Assembly: GCA_021229015.1 (NCBI GenBank)
Contig: CM037782.1
Span: 63,229,909-63,293,908 of the forward strand
DNA length: 64,000 nt
Source: Solen grandis
Taxonomy: Eukaryota > Mollusca > Bivalvia > Adapedonta > Solenidae
Direction: 5' to 3'
The notes below the pieces were generated by a model. The model saw only the letters and a list, made by a program, of their open reading frames with translations. It had not been told where the DNA came from and searched no databases. The translations under genes were made by a program, and so were the position numbers. Of the stretch, positions 12,005-22,446 are shown piece by piece. The stretch's first letter is position 1; each line of letters opens with the position of its first letter.

Positions 12005-12275
12005 ATAACATTTTGGCAACGGGAGCGTGAGGTTGTGGGTATGTTCCCCGACCGCGTCATACCCAAGATGTTAAAACTAATATTGTCGCTCCCTGCCTTG
12101 CGCTTTGCGTATATTCAGTGTAGTTCCAGGACTGGTTAGCCTCAGGATATTGTGACTGGGTGTGGTATCACGCCACATGTCTACAGCATGTGTGGCAGCA
12201 CTATATCTGTCTTAAGTAGATATTGTCTCCAAATTACTGAAAAACTGTTGGTTGAACGTTAAAACCAATACACAA
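12005..12275 (+). mobile_element. SINE family B, degenerate head
   Basis: A decayed tRNA-like head ('CGGGAGCGTGAGGTTGTGGG') precedes 'GTAGTTCCAGGACTGGTTAG', 'GTGACTGGGTGTGGTATCA' and 'AGTAGATATTGTCTCCAAA', ending in 'GAACGTTAAAACCAATA'. Same block order as 34044-34262. Confidence 0.65.
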
Positions 12276-12577
12276 ACGAACATACTGACAAACGCTTTAA
12301 GGTAAAAAAGGTTTTCACACCAAATTTCAGAAAAGGGCTTTGAAGATTAATTATTAAATGTTTCTTTTTTATCAAATGTGAGTTGTATTGCACCAGTACC
12401 TTTACCTTTCGATGTAAGCACTTTAACATGTCTGTAGTATCTCGTACATTTGACATTATTGAAATCATAAAGTATTATTGAAAGGTTGCAAAATTGGGGA
12501 AGATCAAAGGACTTGATATCTTGAAATAGTACAAGATTTATGGCTAGAAATCTAAATATCACTTTAATTAGCGATCT

Positions 12578-12763
12578 GGTGCCGTATCCATAAAGCTCCT
12601 TAGGAACAAAATTCCCTGAGTCTCTAAGATTTTCCTTAAAATCACTAGATTTCCGTTAGGTATAAGGCTTTCCTTTAGTCTTATATATAAAACACCTTAG
12701 GAGATTTATTCCAGTTAAGGATTTTTTTCCTTAAAAACTAAGGAGCTTTTTGAATACGACCCC
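12578..12763. mobile_element. MITE with about 25-bp inverted ends
   Basis: Left end 'GCCGTATCCATAAAGCTCCT' is complementary to the right end 'AGGAGCTTTTTGAATACGAC', with further pairing TTAG/CTAA inside. The interior is full of CCTTAG/CTAAGG repeats. No coding capacity. Confidence 0.65.
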
Positions 12764-13562
12764 TGGCCTTGCAAGTTGAACACTTGAATCGATATCTTAA
12801 AAGTTTCTCACACGAACAACATACAGTTGGGTGAATAATCATACTACGGATGGGAAAAATAGTTGGATGGATAGAAAGAAAAAATAGATAGATAAATAGA
12901 ATGAATGAAAGGAAGATTATAAGATAAATAGAAAGATACTCGTAGATAGATAAACATATAGATAGACCGAAACGTCTTTTCCTATTACAAAAAAAAATAT
13001 CTTTCTCTATGAGAAATAGGTTGGCTATCATTTCGACACTTATCAATACGTGATAAGAAATGGTAATATTGTGTGTATGTTCAACAATCAATCACATTGA
13101 GAATTGGCCTCAATTGGATCCTCTTCATCAAAGATCAAGTTGTGGCTGTCAAATGAATGGGACTCAAATAAACAGGCGCAGTTCGACTGATACGAACACG
13201 AAAGTGTTCAACATGCTCACTGATCGATTTCGTTTGAACAAAAAGGCGTCAAGGGAAAAAATAATAACGGACGGACGAATGTGTGTGTGTGTGTGTGTGT
13301 GTGTGGTGCCTACCTTGAGAGGTAGATACCTCTGCTTGCAAATCAAAGAAAGGGTTTTGTGGTTAAGGTAAAGGTGACTGTCTATGGTTGTTGTTTTTTT
13401 TTGTGTTTTTTTTTATTTAACTAAATGTTGAATTACAAACCGAGATTTACCTAGGAAGTAATACATCGCAAAGACAACATTCTACATACAAATCACGATG
13501 TAAACCGTAATAGTGAAGTATGACTCACACATTGGATACCACGCTAAATTAGTAATACAAAA

Positions 13563-13564
<2 letters not shown>
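12764..13564. other. Non-coding DNA with simple repeats
   Basis: Contains a decayed (GATA)n tract near 12880-12965 and a (GT)n run at 13281-13305. No exon recognised. Confidence 0.4.

Positions 13565-13604
<40 letters not shown>
13565..13604 (+). repeat. (GT)20 microsatellite
   Basis: Uninterrupted GT dinucleotide over 40 bases. Confidence 0.97.
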
Positions 13605-13609
<5 letters not shown>

Positions 13610-13691
13610 TGCACAGAGAGGTAAGTGAGATCAGTTTTGTACTTAATTGCTAGCGAGTATCACACTTTACTCACCACTGAGGACGTCCCCA

Positions 13692-13719
13692 AGAGAGAGA
13701 GAGAGGGGGGGGGGGGGGG
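13692..13719 (+). repeat. (AG)n followed by G15
   Basis: AG repeat directly joined to a run of 15 G (13705-13719); length is likely unreliable in the assembly. Confidence 0.9.
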
Positions 13720-14309
13720 AGAGTAAACTGTGTATTACAAATTCCGAAATTTTGCATTTTCCTGAACTCATTTAAGTCAGAGTGTCCGGATTAGAAAGTT
13801 AATGCACTAACTTTATACAAATGCAACCCGGTTTCGAACCTACGTCAGTTTCACGTTAATTATGTGTGAACGTACATTTCGTCTCCCATTTAGACCCGTG
13901 CTTCTCTGGAGACACGAGATAGTCACAACACCAAGGACCACGCGAACACTAACATTGGAGACAGCTAGAAAATTCTCCAAGCGTTGTAAAATTGATAAAG
14001 TTTTGACCTAAATAGAAAACAAGCAAATCTTATTAATTAGGTAATACAAGGGATCACAAACATATTTTTTTTCTTTTGACTCTTAACATATGAAATATTT
14101 ACTTTATTTCATATTCATAGAACTACTTTCATACACCATAAACTTGCACAATAATATCACTTGGTATTTTTCATTCATTTAATATACAATTATAAATGAT
14201 TTATTATTCTGAAACAATTAAATAAGATTGGAATACCAATTTAGGTTTGATCCTATATTTTTCTGATTGCCTTTGAGTACCGTTCCCGCAAAATTATTTC
14301 AGACATATA

Positions 14310-14515
14310 GAAATTTATTTCAGTCATATAGAGAGATCCAGCTAGGTGGTCCCGAGACTGTAAATGGGCACTAACTTAAAAGAACCCACATAGACAACTT
14401 ATGAAAGACAATAGGTTTTCTCACATAGAAATTTAAACAATCTAGATCTCGAACCTAAGGAGGTGAGAGCTATATGGTTGTATAAGTCAGCGCCAAATAA
14501 TCGCCAAGCCTCGGA
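14310..14515 (-). mobile_element. Degenerate family-A SINE
   Basis: Reverse orientation fragments 'TTTCAGTCATATAGAGAGATCC', shortened here to its first part as 'TTTCAGTCATATAG', plus 'CAGCTAG' and 'TCGAACCTAAGGAGGTGAG' keep the spacing of the SINE at 11724-11974, but identity is low. Confidence 0.35.
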
Positions 14516-14651
14516 GCCTCCTACCCAACTTCCATTTGTTTCTGGCAGATTCCGGAATAGAATAAAGTAAATCATTATATGTTACTTAACCTTCTAAATT
14601 GAAAATAAATCTATGATTCAGAATCAGATTTGCTTGCCTACTGTATCTATA

Positions 14652-14678
14652 AGAGAGAGAGAGAGAGAGAGAGAGAGA
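14652..14678 (+). repeat. (AG)n microsatellite
   Basis: Perfect AG repeat of about 27 bases. Confidence 0.95.
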
Positions 14679-14757
14679 TTCTCAACCATAATAGAGATGG
14701 CATTTACTTACCACTTTACCACTTTGCTTTACCAGTTTTGTGACTACGTATGATAAA

Positions 14758-14917
14758 CAGTCAACTCTCCTTACAACAGCGGTGTTTTGCTGTTATGAAG
14801 AAATTGTCATTGTAAAGAATTGAGACAAAGAAGGATTATGCACTTGAGATTTCAAGACGACTGCTGTTATAAAGAGGATGCTGTTATAATGAATGCCGTT
14901 GTAAAGAGTTTTCACTG
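14758..14917. mobile_element. MITE ending 16 bp before a splice acceptor
   Basis: Ends 'CAGTCAACTCTCCTTACAAC' and 'GTTGTAAAGAGTTTTCACTG' are inverted repeats with a few mismatches. The interior repeats 'CTGTTATAAAGA'. No clear target duplication was seen. Confidence 0.6.
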
Positions 14918-14933
14918 TATATTGTTACTTCAG

Positions 14934-15017
14934 CTGGTCGGTTTCGCGGTGATGGGATATGGAATCTGGATCCTGATCACCAGTGGCAACACCAGCAGCT
15001 TCGTGTCCGGCAATCTG
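14934..15017 (+). CDS. Tetraspanin-like internal exon (first transmembrane segment)
   Basis: An 84-base exon, 28 codons, in phase 0 at both ends: acceptor 'TTGTTACTTCAG' ending 14933 and donor GTACGTATG from 15018. It encodes LVGFAVMGYGIWILITSGNT followed by SSFVSGNL. The G-x(6)-G-x-W spacing, the hydrophobic character and the following small-residue/aromatic stretch match the end of TM1 and start of the small extracellular loop of tetraspanins, close to the CD151 type. Codon use is GC-rich against the AT-rich surroundings, which supports a selected exon. No neighbouring tetraspanin exon was recognised; the next one would lie beyond the assembly gap and the Helitron array, or outside the window. 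It could be an isolated pseudo-exon, but the intact splice sites argue against that. Confidence 0.7.
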
Positions 15018-15085
15018 GTACGTATGTCCACACTTACCCTCTGTATTAACCTTTTGCATCCTTCGAGACACTTAATGGCGAATCA

Positions 15086-15201
15086 TTAGGTTTTCGTGGA
15101 CTGCAACGCAGCCGCGAAAACCTACTGTTCTTCTTGTGTTTCTTTTTCCCTTTTTTTTTTTCCATTATTATTAGGTTTTCGTGGACTGCAACGCAGCCGC
15201 G
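15086..15201 (+). mobile_element. Two short hairpin units of the GGTTTTCG class, second cut by the gap
   Basis: Unit one (from 15086) reads TTAGGTTTTCG, a nested CTGC-AAC-GCAG hairpin, then CGCGAAAACCTA and a pyrimidine tail. Unit two (from 15171) repeats the first 31 bases exactly and runs into the run of N. These are the same kind of unit as the hairpins at 41655-41682 and 43404-43493. Confidence 0.65.
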
Positions 15202-15301
15202 NNNNNNNNNNNNNNNNNNNNNNNNNNNNNNNNNNNNNNNNNNNNNNNNNNNNNNNNNNNNNNNNNNNNNNNNNNNNNNNNNNNNNNNNNNNNNNNNNNN
15301 N
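15202..15301. other. Assembly gap (100 N)
   Basis: Exactly 100 N, a conventional placeholder length. The gap starts inside a hairpin unit and ends inside a satellite module, so true length is unknown and probably larger. Confidence 0.98.
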
Positions 15302-16419
15302 AGAAAATCCGATCATAAATGACGGCTGTAGAGCGCGAACACCATTTTTCATTATTTTTAGCTCCGACGTCACGTGACGTCATAGGGTGCAGAAGATGCT
15401 TTTGTTCAAAAGCGCATACTTTACTGTCATAACTCTGAAATTTTCATTATTCTGAACAACTGGCATCATGTCGAAATCATTCCCCTTAAATGAAAATTAA
15501 GAAGTATGCCTATGATGTCACATGACGTCATATGACGTCACGTATCAAAATTTATTTAGAAATTATGCAGAACTGCAAACTGTGTAAGTTTCAACTTTCT
15601 ATCTCATCCTGAAGCTCTTTAATCCTAAAATGAAATTTTCGGTCATATGTTCGAATCTTATTTAAGCCACAGAACTTCGGTCTTTCGGAATTTCGGTTAG
15701 CTGATAGGATATGCACACCTTTGATTCAAGATGTACCATCTGTGAAAATTTGAAGAAAATCCGACCATAAATGACGGCTGTAGAGCGCGAACACCATTTT
15801 TCACTATTTTTAGCTGTGACGTCATGTGACGTCATAGGGTGCTGAAGATGCTTTTGTTCAAAAGCGCATACTTTACTGTCATAACTCTGAAATTTTCATT
15901 ATTCTGAACAACTGGCATCATGTCGAAATCATTGCCCTAAAATGAAAATTATGAAGTATCCCTATGACGTCATATGACGTCATATGACGTCACGACTCAA
16001 AATATATGTAGAAATTATGCAGAACTGCAAACTGTGTAAGTTTCAACTTTCTATCTCATCCTGAAGCTCTTTAATCCTAAAATGAAATTTTCGGTCCTAT
16101 GTTCGAATCTTATTTCAGCCACAGAACTTCGGTCTTTCCGAATTTCGGTTAGCTGACAGGATATGCACACCTTTGATTCAAGATGTACCATCTGTGAAAA
16201 TTTGAAGAAAATCCGACCATAAATGACGGCTGTAGAGCGCGAACACCATTTTTCACTATTTTTAGCTGTGACGTCATGTGACGTCATAGGGTGCTGAAAA
16301 TCATTGAAATTAAAATTTCCTCACGTGACTAATAAGCCATAAAAATTTCATCGTCCTAGGTCCATTGCAACATATAAAAATAAGCGTTTAGTTAGGAAGA
16401 AGAAAAGAATAATAATAAT
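15302..16419 (-). mobile_element. Helitron-like element, 5' part: CRE modules and AAT tail
   Basis: About two and a half copies of the 452-bp module, oriented by the element's 5' end at the high coordinate: 'CCTCACGTGACTAATAAGCC', 'CATCGTCCTAGG', 'GCGTTTAGTTAGGAAG' then (AAT)n at about 16410. The 3' end is lost in the gap. Modules carry 'TGACGTCATGTGACGTCA' at 15817-15834 and a triple array of the same octamer at 15965-15992. Confidence 0.8.
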
Positions 16420-16524
16420 AAACATAACAAACCCAATAGGACTTTCTGCTTTAGGCAGAAAGTCCTAATAAACATAACAAACCCAATAGGACTTTCTGCT
16501 TTAGGCAGAAAGTCCTAATAAACA
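16420..16524 (-). mobile_element. Two 50-bp hairpin units at an element joint
   Basis: Each unit is 'AACATAACAAACCCAAT' plus a perfect hairpin, AGGACTTTCTGC / GCAGAAAGTCCT with a 5-base loop. They lie exactly between the AAT tail of one element and the CTAG of the next. Confidence 0.8.
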
Positions 16525-18060
16525 CTAGATGTCATTCGTGAAAACGAATGATAGGACTTTCTGCAAGCTGTGTTAATGCAAAAAGCAGGAGATAGAAGTT
16601 TCATGTAATGACTCACCTCTGGTAGTATTTCATGTTCATGCTGAACAATTGAAATTATATTCGGAAATTAGTGCAAATGAGAAGAACTAAGTATTAGTCT
16701 GTGACGTCACATGACGTCATAACTCTAAACATATGTAGAAATTCTGCAGAACTGCAAACTGTTTAAGTTTCAACTTTCTATCTCATCCTGAAGCTCTCTA
16801 ATCCTAAAATGAAATTTTCGATCCAATGTTCGAATCTTATTTCAGCCACAGAACTTCGGTCTTTCGGAATTTCGGTTAGCTGACAGGATATGCACACTTA
16901 ACTTTCAAGATGTACCATCTGTGAAAATTTGAAGAAAATCCGACCATAAATGGCGGCTGTAGAGCGTGAACACCATTTTTAACTATTTTTAGCTCTGACG
17001 TCACATGACGTCATAGTGTGCTAAAGATACTTTTGTTCAAAAGGGCATACTTTACTATCATAACTCTGAAATTTTCGTTATTCTGAACAACTGGCATCAT
17101 GTCAAAATCATTGACCTAAAATGAAAATTAAGAAGTATGCTTATGACGTCACAAAACGTCATATGACGTCAAAACTCAAGATATATGTAGAAATTCTGCA
17201 GAACTGCAAACTGTGTAAGGTTCAACCTTCTATCTCATCCTCAAGCTCTTTAATCCTAAAATGAAATTTTCGGTCCTATGTTCGAACCTTTTTTCAGCCA
17301 CAGAACTTCAGTCTTTTGGAAGTTTGGTTAGCTGACCGGATATGCACACCTGAGTTTCAAGATGTACCATCTGTGAAAATTTGAAGAAAATCTGACCATA
17401 AATGACGGCTGTAGAGCGCGAACACCATTTTTCACTATTTTTTGCTGTGACGTCATGTGACGTCATAGGGTGCTGAAGATGCTTTTGTTCAAAAGCAAAT
17501 ACTTTGCTTTCATAACTCTGAAATTTTCATTATTCTGAACAACTGGCATCATGTCGAAATCATTGCCCTAAAATGAAAATTAAGAAGTATGCTTATGACG
17601 TCACATGACGTCATATGACGTCACGACTCAAATATTTGTAGAAATTCTGCAGAACTGCAAACTGTGTAAGTTTCAACTTTCTATCTCATCCTGAAGCTCT
17701 TTAATCCTAAAATGAAATTTTCGGTCCTATGTTCGAATCTTATTTCAGCCACAGAACTTCGGTCTTTCGGAATTTCGGTTAGCTGACAGGATATGCACAC
17801 CTTTGATTCAAGATGTACCATCTGTGAAAATTTGAAGAAAATCCGACCATAAATGACGGCTGTAGAGCGCGAACACCATTTTTCACTATTTTTAGCTGTG
17901 ACGTCATGTGACGTCATAGGGTGCTGAAAATCATTGAAATCAAAATTTCCTCACGTGACTAATAAGCCATAAAAATTTCATCGTCCTAGGACTATTGCAA
18001 CATATAAAAATAAGCGTTTAGTTAGGAAGAAGAAAAGAATAATAATAATAATAATAATAA
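16525..18060 (-). mobile_element. Non-autonomous Helitron/Helentron-like element 1
   Basis: Read on the minus strand it ends in a hairpin (CATTCGT / ACGAATG, 4-base loop), then ACAT and CTAG (16525-16528), followed by host T: a canonical Helitron 3' terminus. Inside that is the short inverted-repeat arm GCAGAAAGTCCT. Next comes a unique 150-bp segment ('GCAAAAAGCAGGAGATAGAA', 'ACTCACCTCTGGTAGTATTT'), about three CRE modules, then the 5' segment ('CCTCACGTGACTAATAAGCC') and AAT tail abutting element 2. No RepHel gene; must be mobilised in trans if at all. Confidence 0.85.
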
Positions 18061-20876
18061 CTAGATGTCATTCGTGAAAACTAATGATAGGACTTTCTGC
18101 AAGCTGTGTTAATGCAAAAAGCAGGAGATTGAAGTTTTATGTAATGACTCACCTCTGGTAGTATTTCATGTTCATGCTGAACAATTGACATTATATTCCG
18201 AAATCAGTGCAAATGATAAGAACTAAGAATTAGTCTGTGACGTAACATGATGTCATATGACGTAAGGACATGACTGCAAACTTGATTTCTAGTTTAAAGG
18301 TCCTATGTTCGAATCTTACTTCAGCCACAATACTTCGGTTTTTAGGAATTAAGGTTAGCTGACAAAATATTCACACCTTAGTTGCAAAATGTACCATCTC
18401 TAAAAATTTGAAGAAAATCTTATCATAAATGGCGGCTGTAGAGCGCGAATACCATTTTTCACTATTTTCAGCTCTGACGTCAGGTGACATCATAGGGTGC
18501 TGAAAATACTGTTGCTCAAAAGCGCATACTTTACTGCAATAGCTCTGAAATTTTCATTATTCTGAACAACTGGCATCATGTCGAAATCATTGCCCCAAAT
18601 TAAAATTAAGTGGTATGCTTATTACGTCCTATGACGTCACGATTCAAAATATTTGTAGAAATGCTGCAGAACTGCAAACTGTGTGAGTTTCAACTTTCTA
18701 TCTCATCCTGAAGTTCTTTAATCCTAAAATGAAATTTTCGGTCCTATGTTCGAGTCATTATTTCAGCAACAGAACTTCGGTTTTTCGGAATTTCGGTTAG
18801 CTGACAGGATATGAACACCTTAGTTTCAAGATGTACAATCTGTAAAAATTTGAAGAAAATCCGACCATAAATGGCGGCTGTAGAGCGTTTACACCATTTT
18901 TCACTATTTTTAGCTCAGACGTCACATGACGTCATAGGTAGCTGAAGATGCCTTTGTTCAAAAGCGCATACTTTGTTGTCATAACTCCGAAATTTTCATT
19001 ATTCTGAACAACTGGCATCATGTCGAAATCATTGCTCTAAAATGAAAATTAAGAAGTATGCTTATGACGTCACATGACGACATTTGACGTCACGACTCTA
19101 AATATGTTAAGAAATTATGAAGATCTGCAAACTGTGTAAGTTTCAACTTTCTATTTCATCCTGAAGCTCTTTAATCCTAAAATGAAATTTTCGGTCCTAT
19201 GTTCGAATCTTATTTCAGCCACAGAACTTCGGTATTTCGGAATTTCGGTTAGCTGACATGATATGCACACCTTAGTTTCAAGATGTACAATCTGTGAAAA
19301 TTTGAAGAAAATCCGACCATAAATGGCGGCTGTAGAGCGTGAACACCATTTTTCACTATTTTTAGCTCTTACGTCACATGACGTCAAAGGGTGCTGATAA
19401 CTCTTTTGTTCATAAGCGTATACTTTACTTTCATAACTCTGAAATTTTCATTATTCTGAACAACTGGCATCATGTCGAAATCATTGCCCTAATATGAAAA
19501 TTAAGAAGTATGCTTATGACGTCATATGACGTCATATGACGTCACAACTCAAAATATATGTAGAAATTCTGTCGCACTACAAACTGTGTAAGTTTCAACT
19601 TTCTGTCTCATTCTGAAGCTCTTTAATCCTAAAATGAAATTTTCGGTCCTATGTTCGAATCTTATTTCAGCCACAGAACTTCGGTCTTTCGGAATTTCGG
19701 TTAGCTGACAGGATATGCACACCTTAGTTTCAAGATGTACCATCTGTGAAAATTTGAAGAAAATCCGACCATAAATGACGGCTGTAGAGCGCTAACACTA
19801 TTTTTCACTATTTTTAGCTGTGACGTCATGTGACGTCATAGGGTGCTGAAGATGCTTTTGTTCAAAAGGGCATACGTTAGTTTCATAACTCTGAAATTTT
19901 CCTTATTCTGAACAACTGGCATCATGTCGAAATCATTGCCTTAATATGAAAATTAAGAAGTATGCTTATGACGTCACATGACGTCATATGTCGTTCCGAC
20001 TCGAAAAATTTGTAGAAATTTTGCAGAACTGCAAACTGTGTAAGTTTCAACTTTCTATCTCATCCTGAAGCTCTTTAATCCTAAAATGAAATTTTCGGTC
20101 CTATGTTCGAATCTTATTTCAGCCACAGAACTTCGGTCTTTCGGAATTTCGGTTAGCTGACAGGATATGCACACCTTTGATTCAAGATGTACCATCTGTG
20201 AAAATTTGAAGAAAATCCGACCATAAATGACGGCTGCAGAGCGCGAACACCATTTTTCACTATTTTTAGCTGTGACGTCATGTGACGTCATAGGGTGCTG
20301 AAGATGCTTTTTGTTCAAAAGCGCATACTTTACTCTCATGACTCTGAAATTTTCATTATTCTGAACAACTGGCATCATGTCGAAATTATTGCCCTAAAAT
20401 GAAAATTAAGAAGTATGCCTATGACGTCACATGACGTCATATGACGTCACGATTAAAAATATATGTTGACATTTTGCAGAACTGCAAACTGTGTAAGTTT
20501 CAACTTTCTATCTCATCCTGAAGCTCTTTAATCCTAAAATGAAATTTTCGGTCCTATGTTCGAATCTTATTTCAGCCACAGAACTTCGGTTTTTCGGAAT
20601 TTCGGTTAGCTGACAGGATATGCACACCTTTGATTCAAGTTGCACCATCTGTGAAAATTTGAAGAAAATCCGACCATAAATGACGGCAGTAGAGCGCGAA
20701 CACCATTTTTCACTATTTTTAGCTGTGACGTCATGTGACGTCATAGGGTGCTGAAAATCATTGAAATCAAAATTTCCTCACGTGACTAATAAGCCATAAA
20801 AATTTCATCGTCCTAGGCCTATTGCAACATATAAAAATAAGCGTTTAGTTAGGAAGAAGAAAAGAATAATAATAAT
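18061..20876 (-). mobile_element. Helitron-like element 2
   Basis: Same ends as element 1, with CTAG at 18061-18064; the hairpin carries one mismatch (ACTAATG). About six modules make it longer. The first module is a diverged type (18240-18600, 'GTAAGGACATGACTGCAAAC') that recurs at 63236-63600. AAT tail ends about 20876. Confidence 0.85.
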
Positions 20877-20924
20877 AAACATAACAAACCCAATAGGACT
20901 TTCTGCTTTAGGCAGAAAGTCCTA
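20877..20924 (-). mobile_element. Single 50-bp hairpin unit at joint
   Basis: One AGGACTTTCTGC-TTTAG-GCAGAAAGTCCT hairpin between the tail of element 2 and CTAG of element 3. Confidence 0.8.
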
Positions 20925-22446
20925 ACTAGATGTCATTCGTGAAAACGAATGATAGGACTTTCTGCAAGCTGTGTTAATGCAAAAAGCAGGAGATAGAAGT
21001 TTCATGTAATGACTCACCTCTGGTAGTATTTCATGTTCATGCTGAACAATTGACATTATATTCCGAAATTAGTGCAAATGATAAGAACTAAGTATTAGTC
21101 TGTGACGTCACATGACGTCATATGATATCATAACTCTAAACAACTGCAAACTGTTTAAGTTTCAACTTTCTATCTCATCCTGAAGCTCTCTAATCGTAAA
21201 ATGAAATTTTCGGTCCTATGTTCGAATCTTATTTCAGCCACAGAACTTCGGTCTTTCGGAATTTCGATTAGCTGACAGGATATGCACACCTAACTTTCAA
21301 GATGTACCATCTGTGAAAATTTGAAGAAAATCCGACCATAAATGACGGCTGTAGAGCGTGAAACACCATTTTTCACTATATTTAGCTCTGACGTCACATG
21401 ACGTCATAGTGTGCTGAAGATGCTTTTGTTCAAAAGGGCATATTTTACTGTCATAGCTCTGAAATTTTCGTTATTCTGAACAACTGGCAGCATGTCAAAA
21501 TCATTGCCCAAAATGAAAATTAAGAAGTATGCTTATGACGTCACAAGACGTCATATGACGTCAAGACTCAAGATATATGTAGAAATTCTGCAGAACTGTA
21601 AACTGTGTAAGTTTCAACTTTCTATCTCATCCTGAAGCTCTTTAATCCTAAAATGAAATTATCGGTCCTTTGTTCGAATCTTATTTCAGCCACAGAACTT
21701 CGGTCTTTGGAATTTCGGTTAGCTGACAGGATATGCACACCTTTGTTTCAAGATGTACCATCTGTGAAAATTTGAAGAAAATCCGACCATAAATGACGGC
21801 TGTAGAGCGCGAACACCATTTTTCACTATTTTTAGCTGTGACGTCATGTGACGTCATAGGGTGCTCAAGATGCTTTTGTTCAAAAGCGTATATCTTTACT
21901 TTCATAACTCTGAAATTTTCATTATTCTGAACAACTGGCATCATGTCAAAATCATTGCCCTAAAATGAAAATTAAGAAGTATGCTTATGACGTCACATGA
22001 CGTCATATGACGTTCTGACTGAAAATATTTGTAGAAATTCTGCAGAACTGCAAACTGTGTAAGTTTCAACTTTCTATCTCATCCTGAAGCTCTTTAATCC
22101 TAAAATGAAATTTTCGGTCCTATGTTCGAATCTTATTTCAGCCACAGAACTTCGGTCTTTGGAATTTCGGTTAGCTGACAGGATATGCACACCTTTGTTT
22201 TCAAGATGTACCATCTGTGAAAATTTGAGGAAAATCCGACCATAAATGACGGCTGTAGAGCGCGAAACACCATTTTTCACTATTTTTAGCTGTGACGTCA
22301 TGTGACGTCATAGGGTGCTGAAATCATTGAAATCAAAATTTCCTCACGTGACTAATAAGCCATAAAAATTTCATCGTCCTAGGCCATTGCAACATAGTAA
22401 ATAGCGTTTAGTTAGGAAGAAGAAAAGAAAATAATAATAATAATAA
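20925..22446 (-). mobile_element. Helitron-like element 3
   Basis: CTAG at 20925-20928 plus CATTCGT hairpin; three modules; 5' tail at 22400-22446. Near-identical over its first part to element 5 (24922 onward), but with extra single-base losses in A, T and G runs. Confidence 0.8.
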
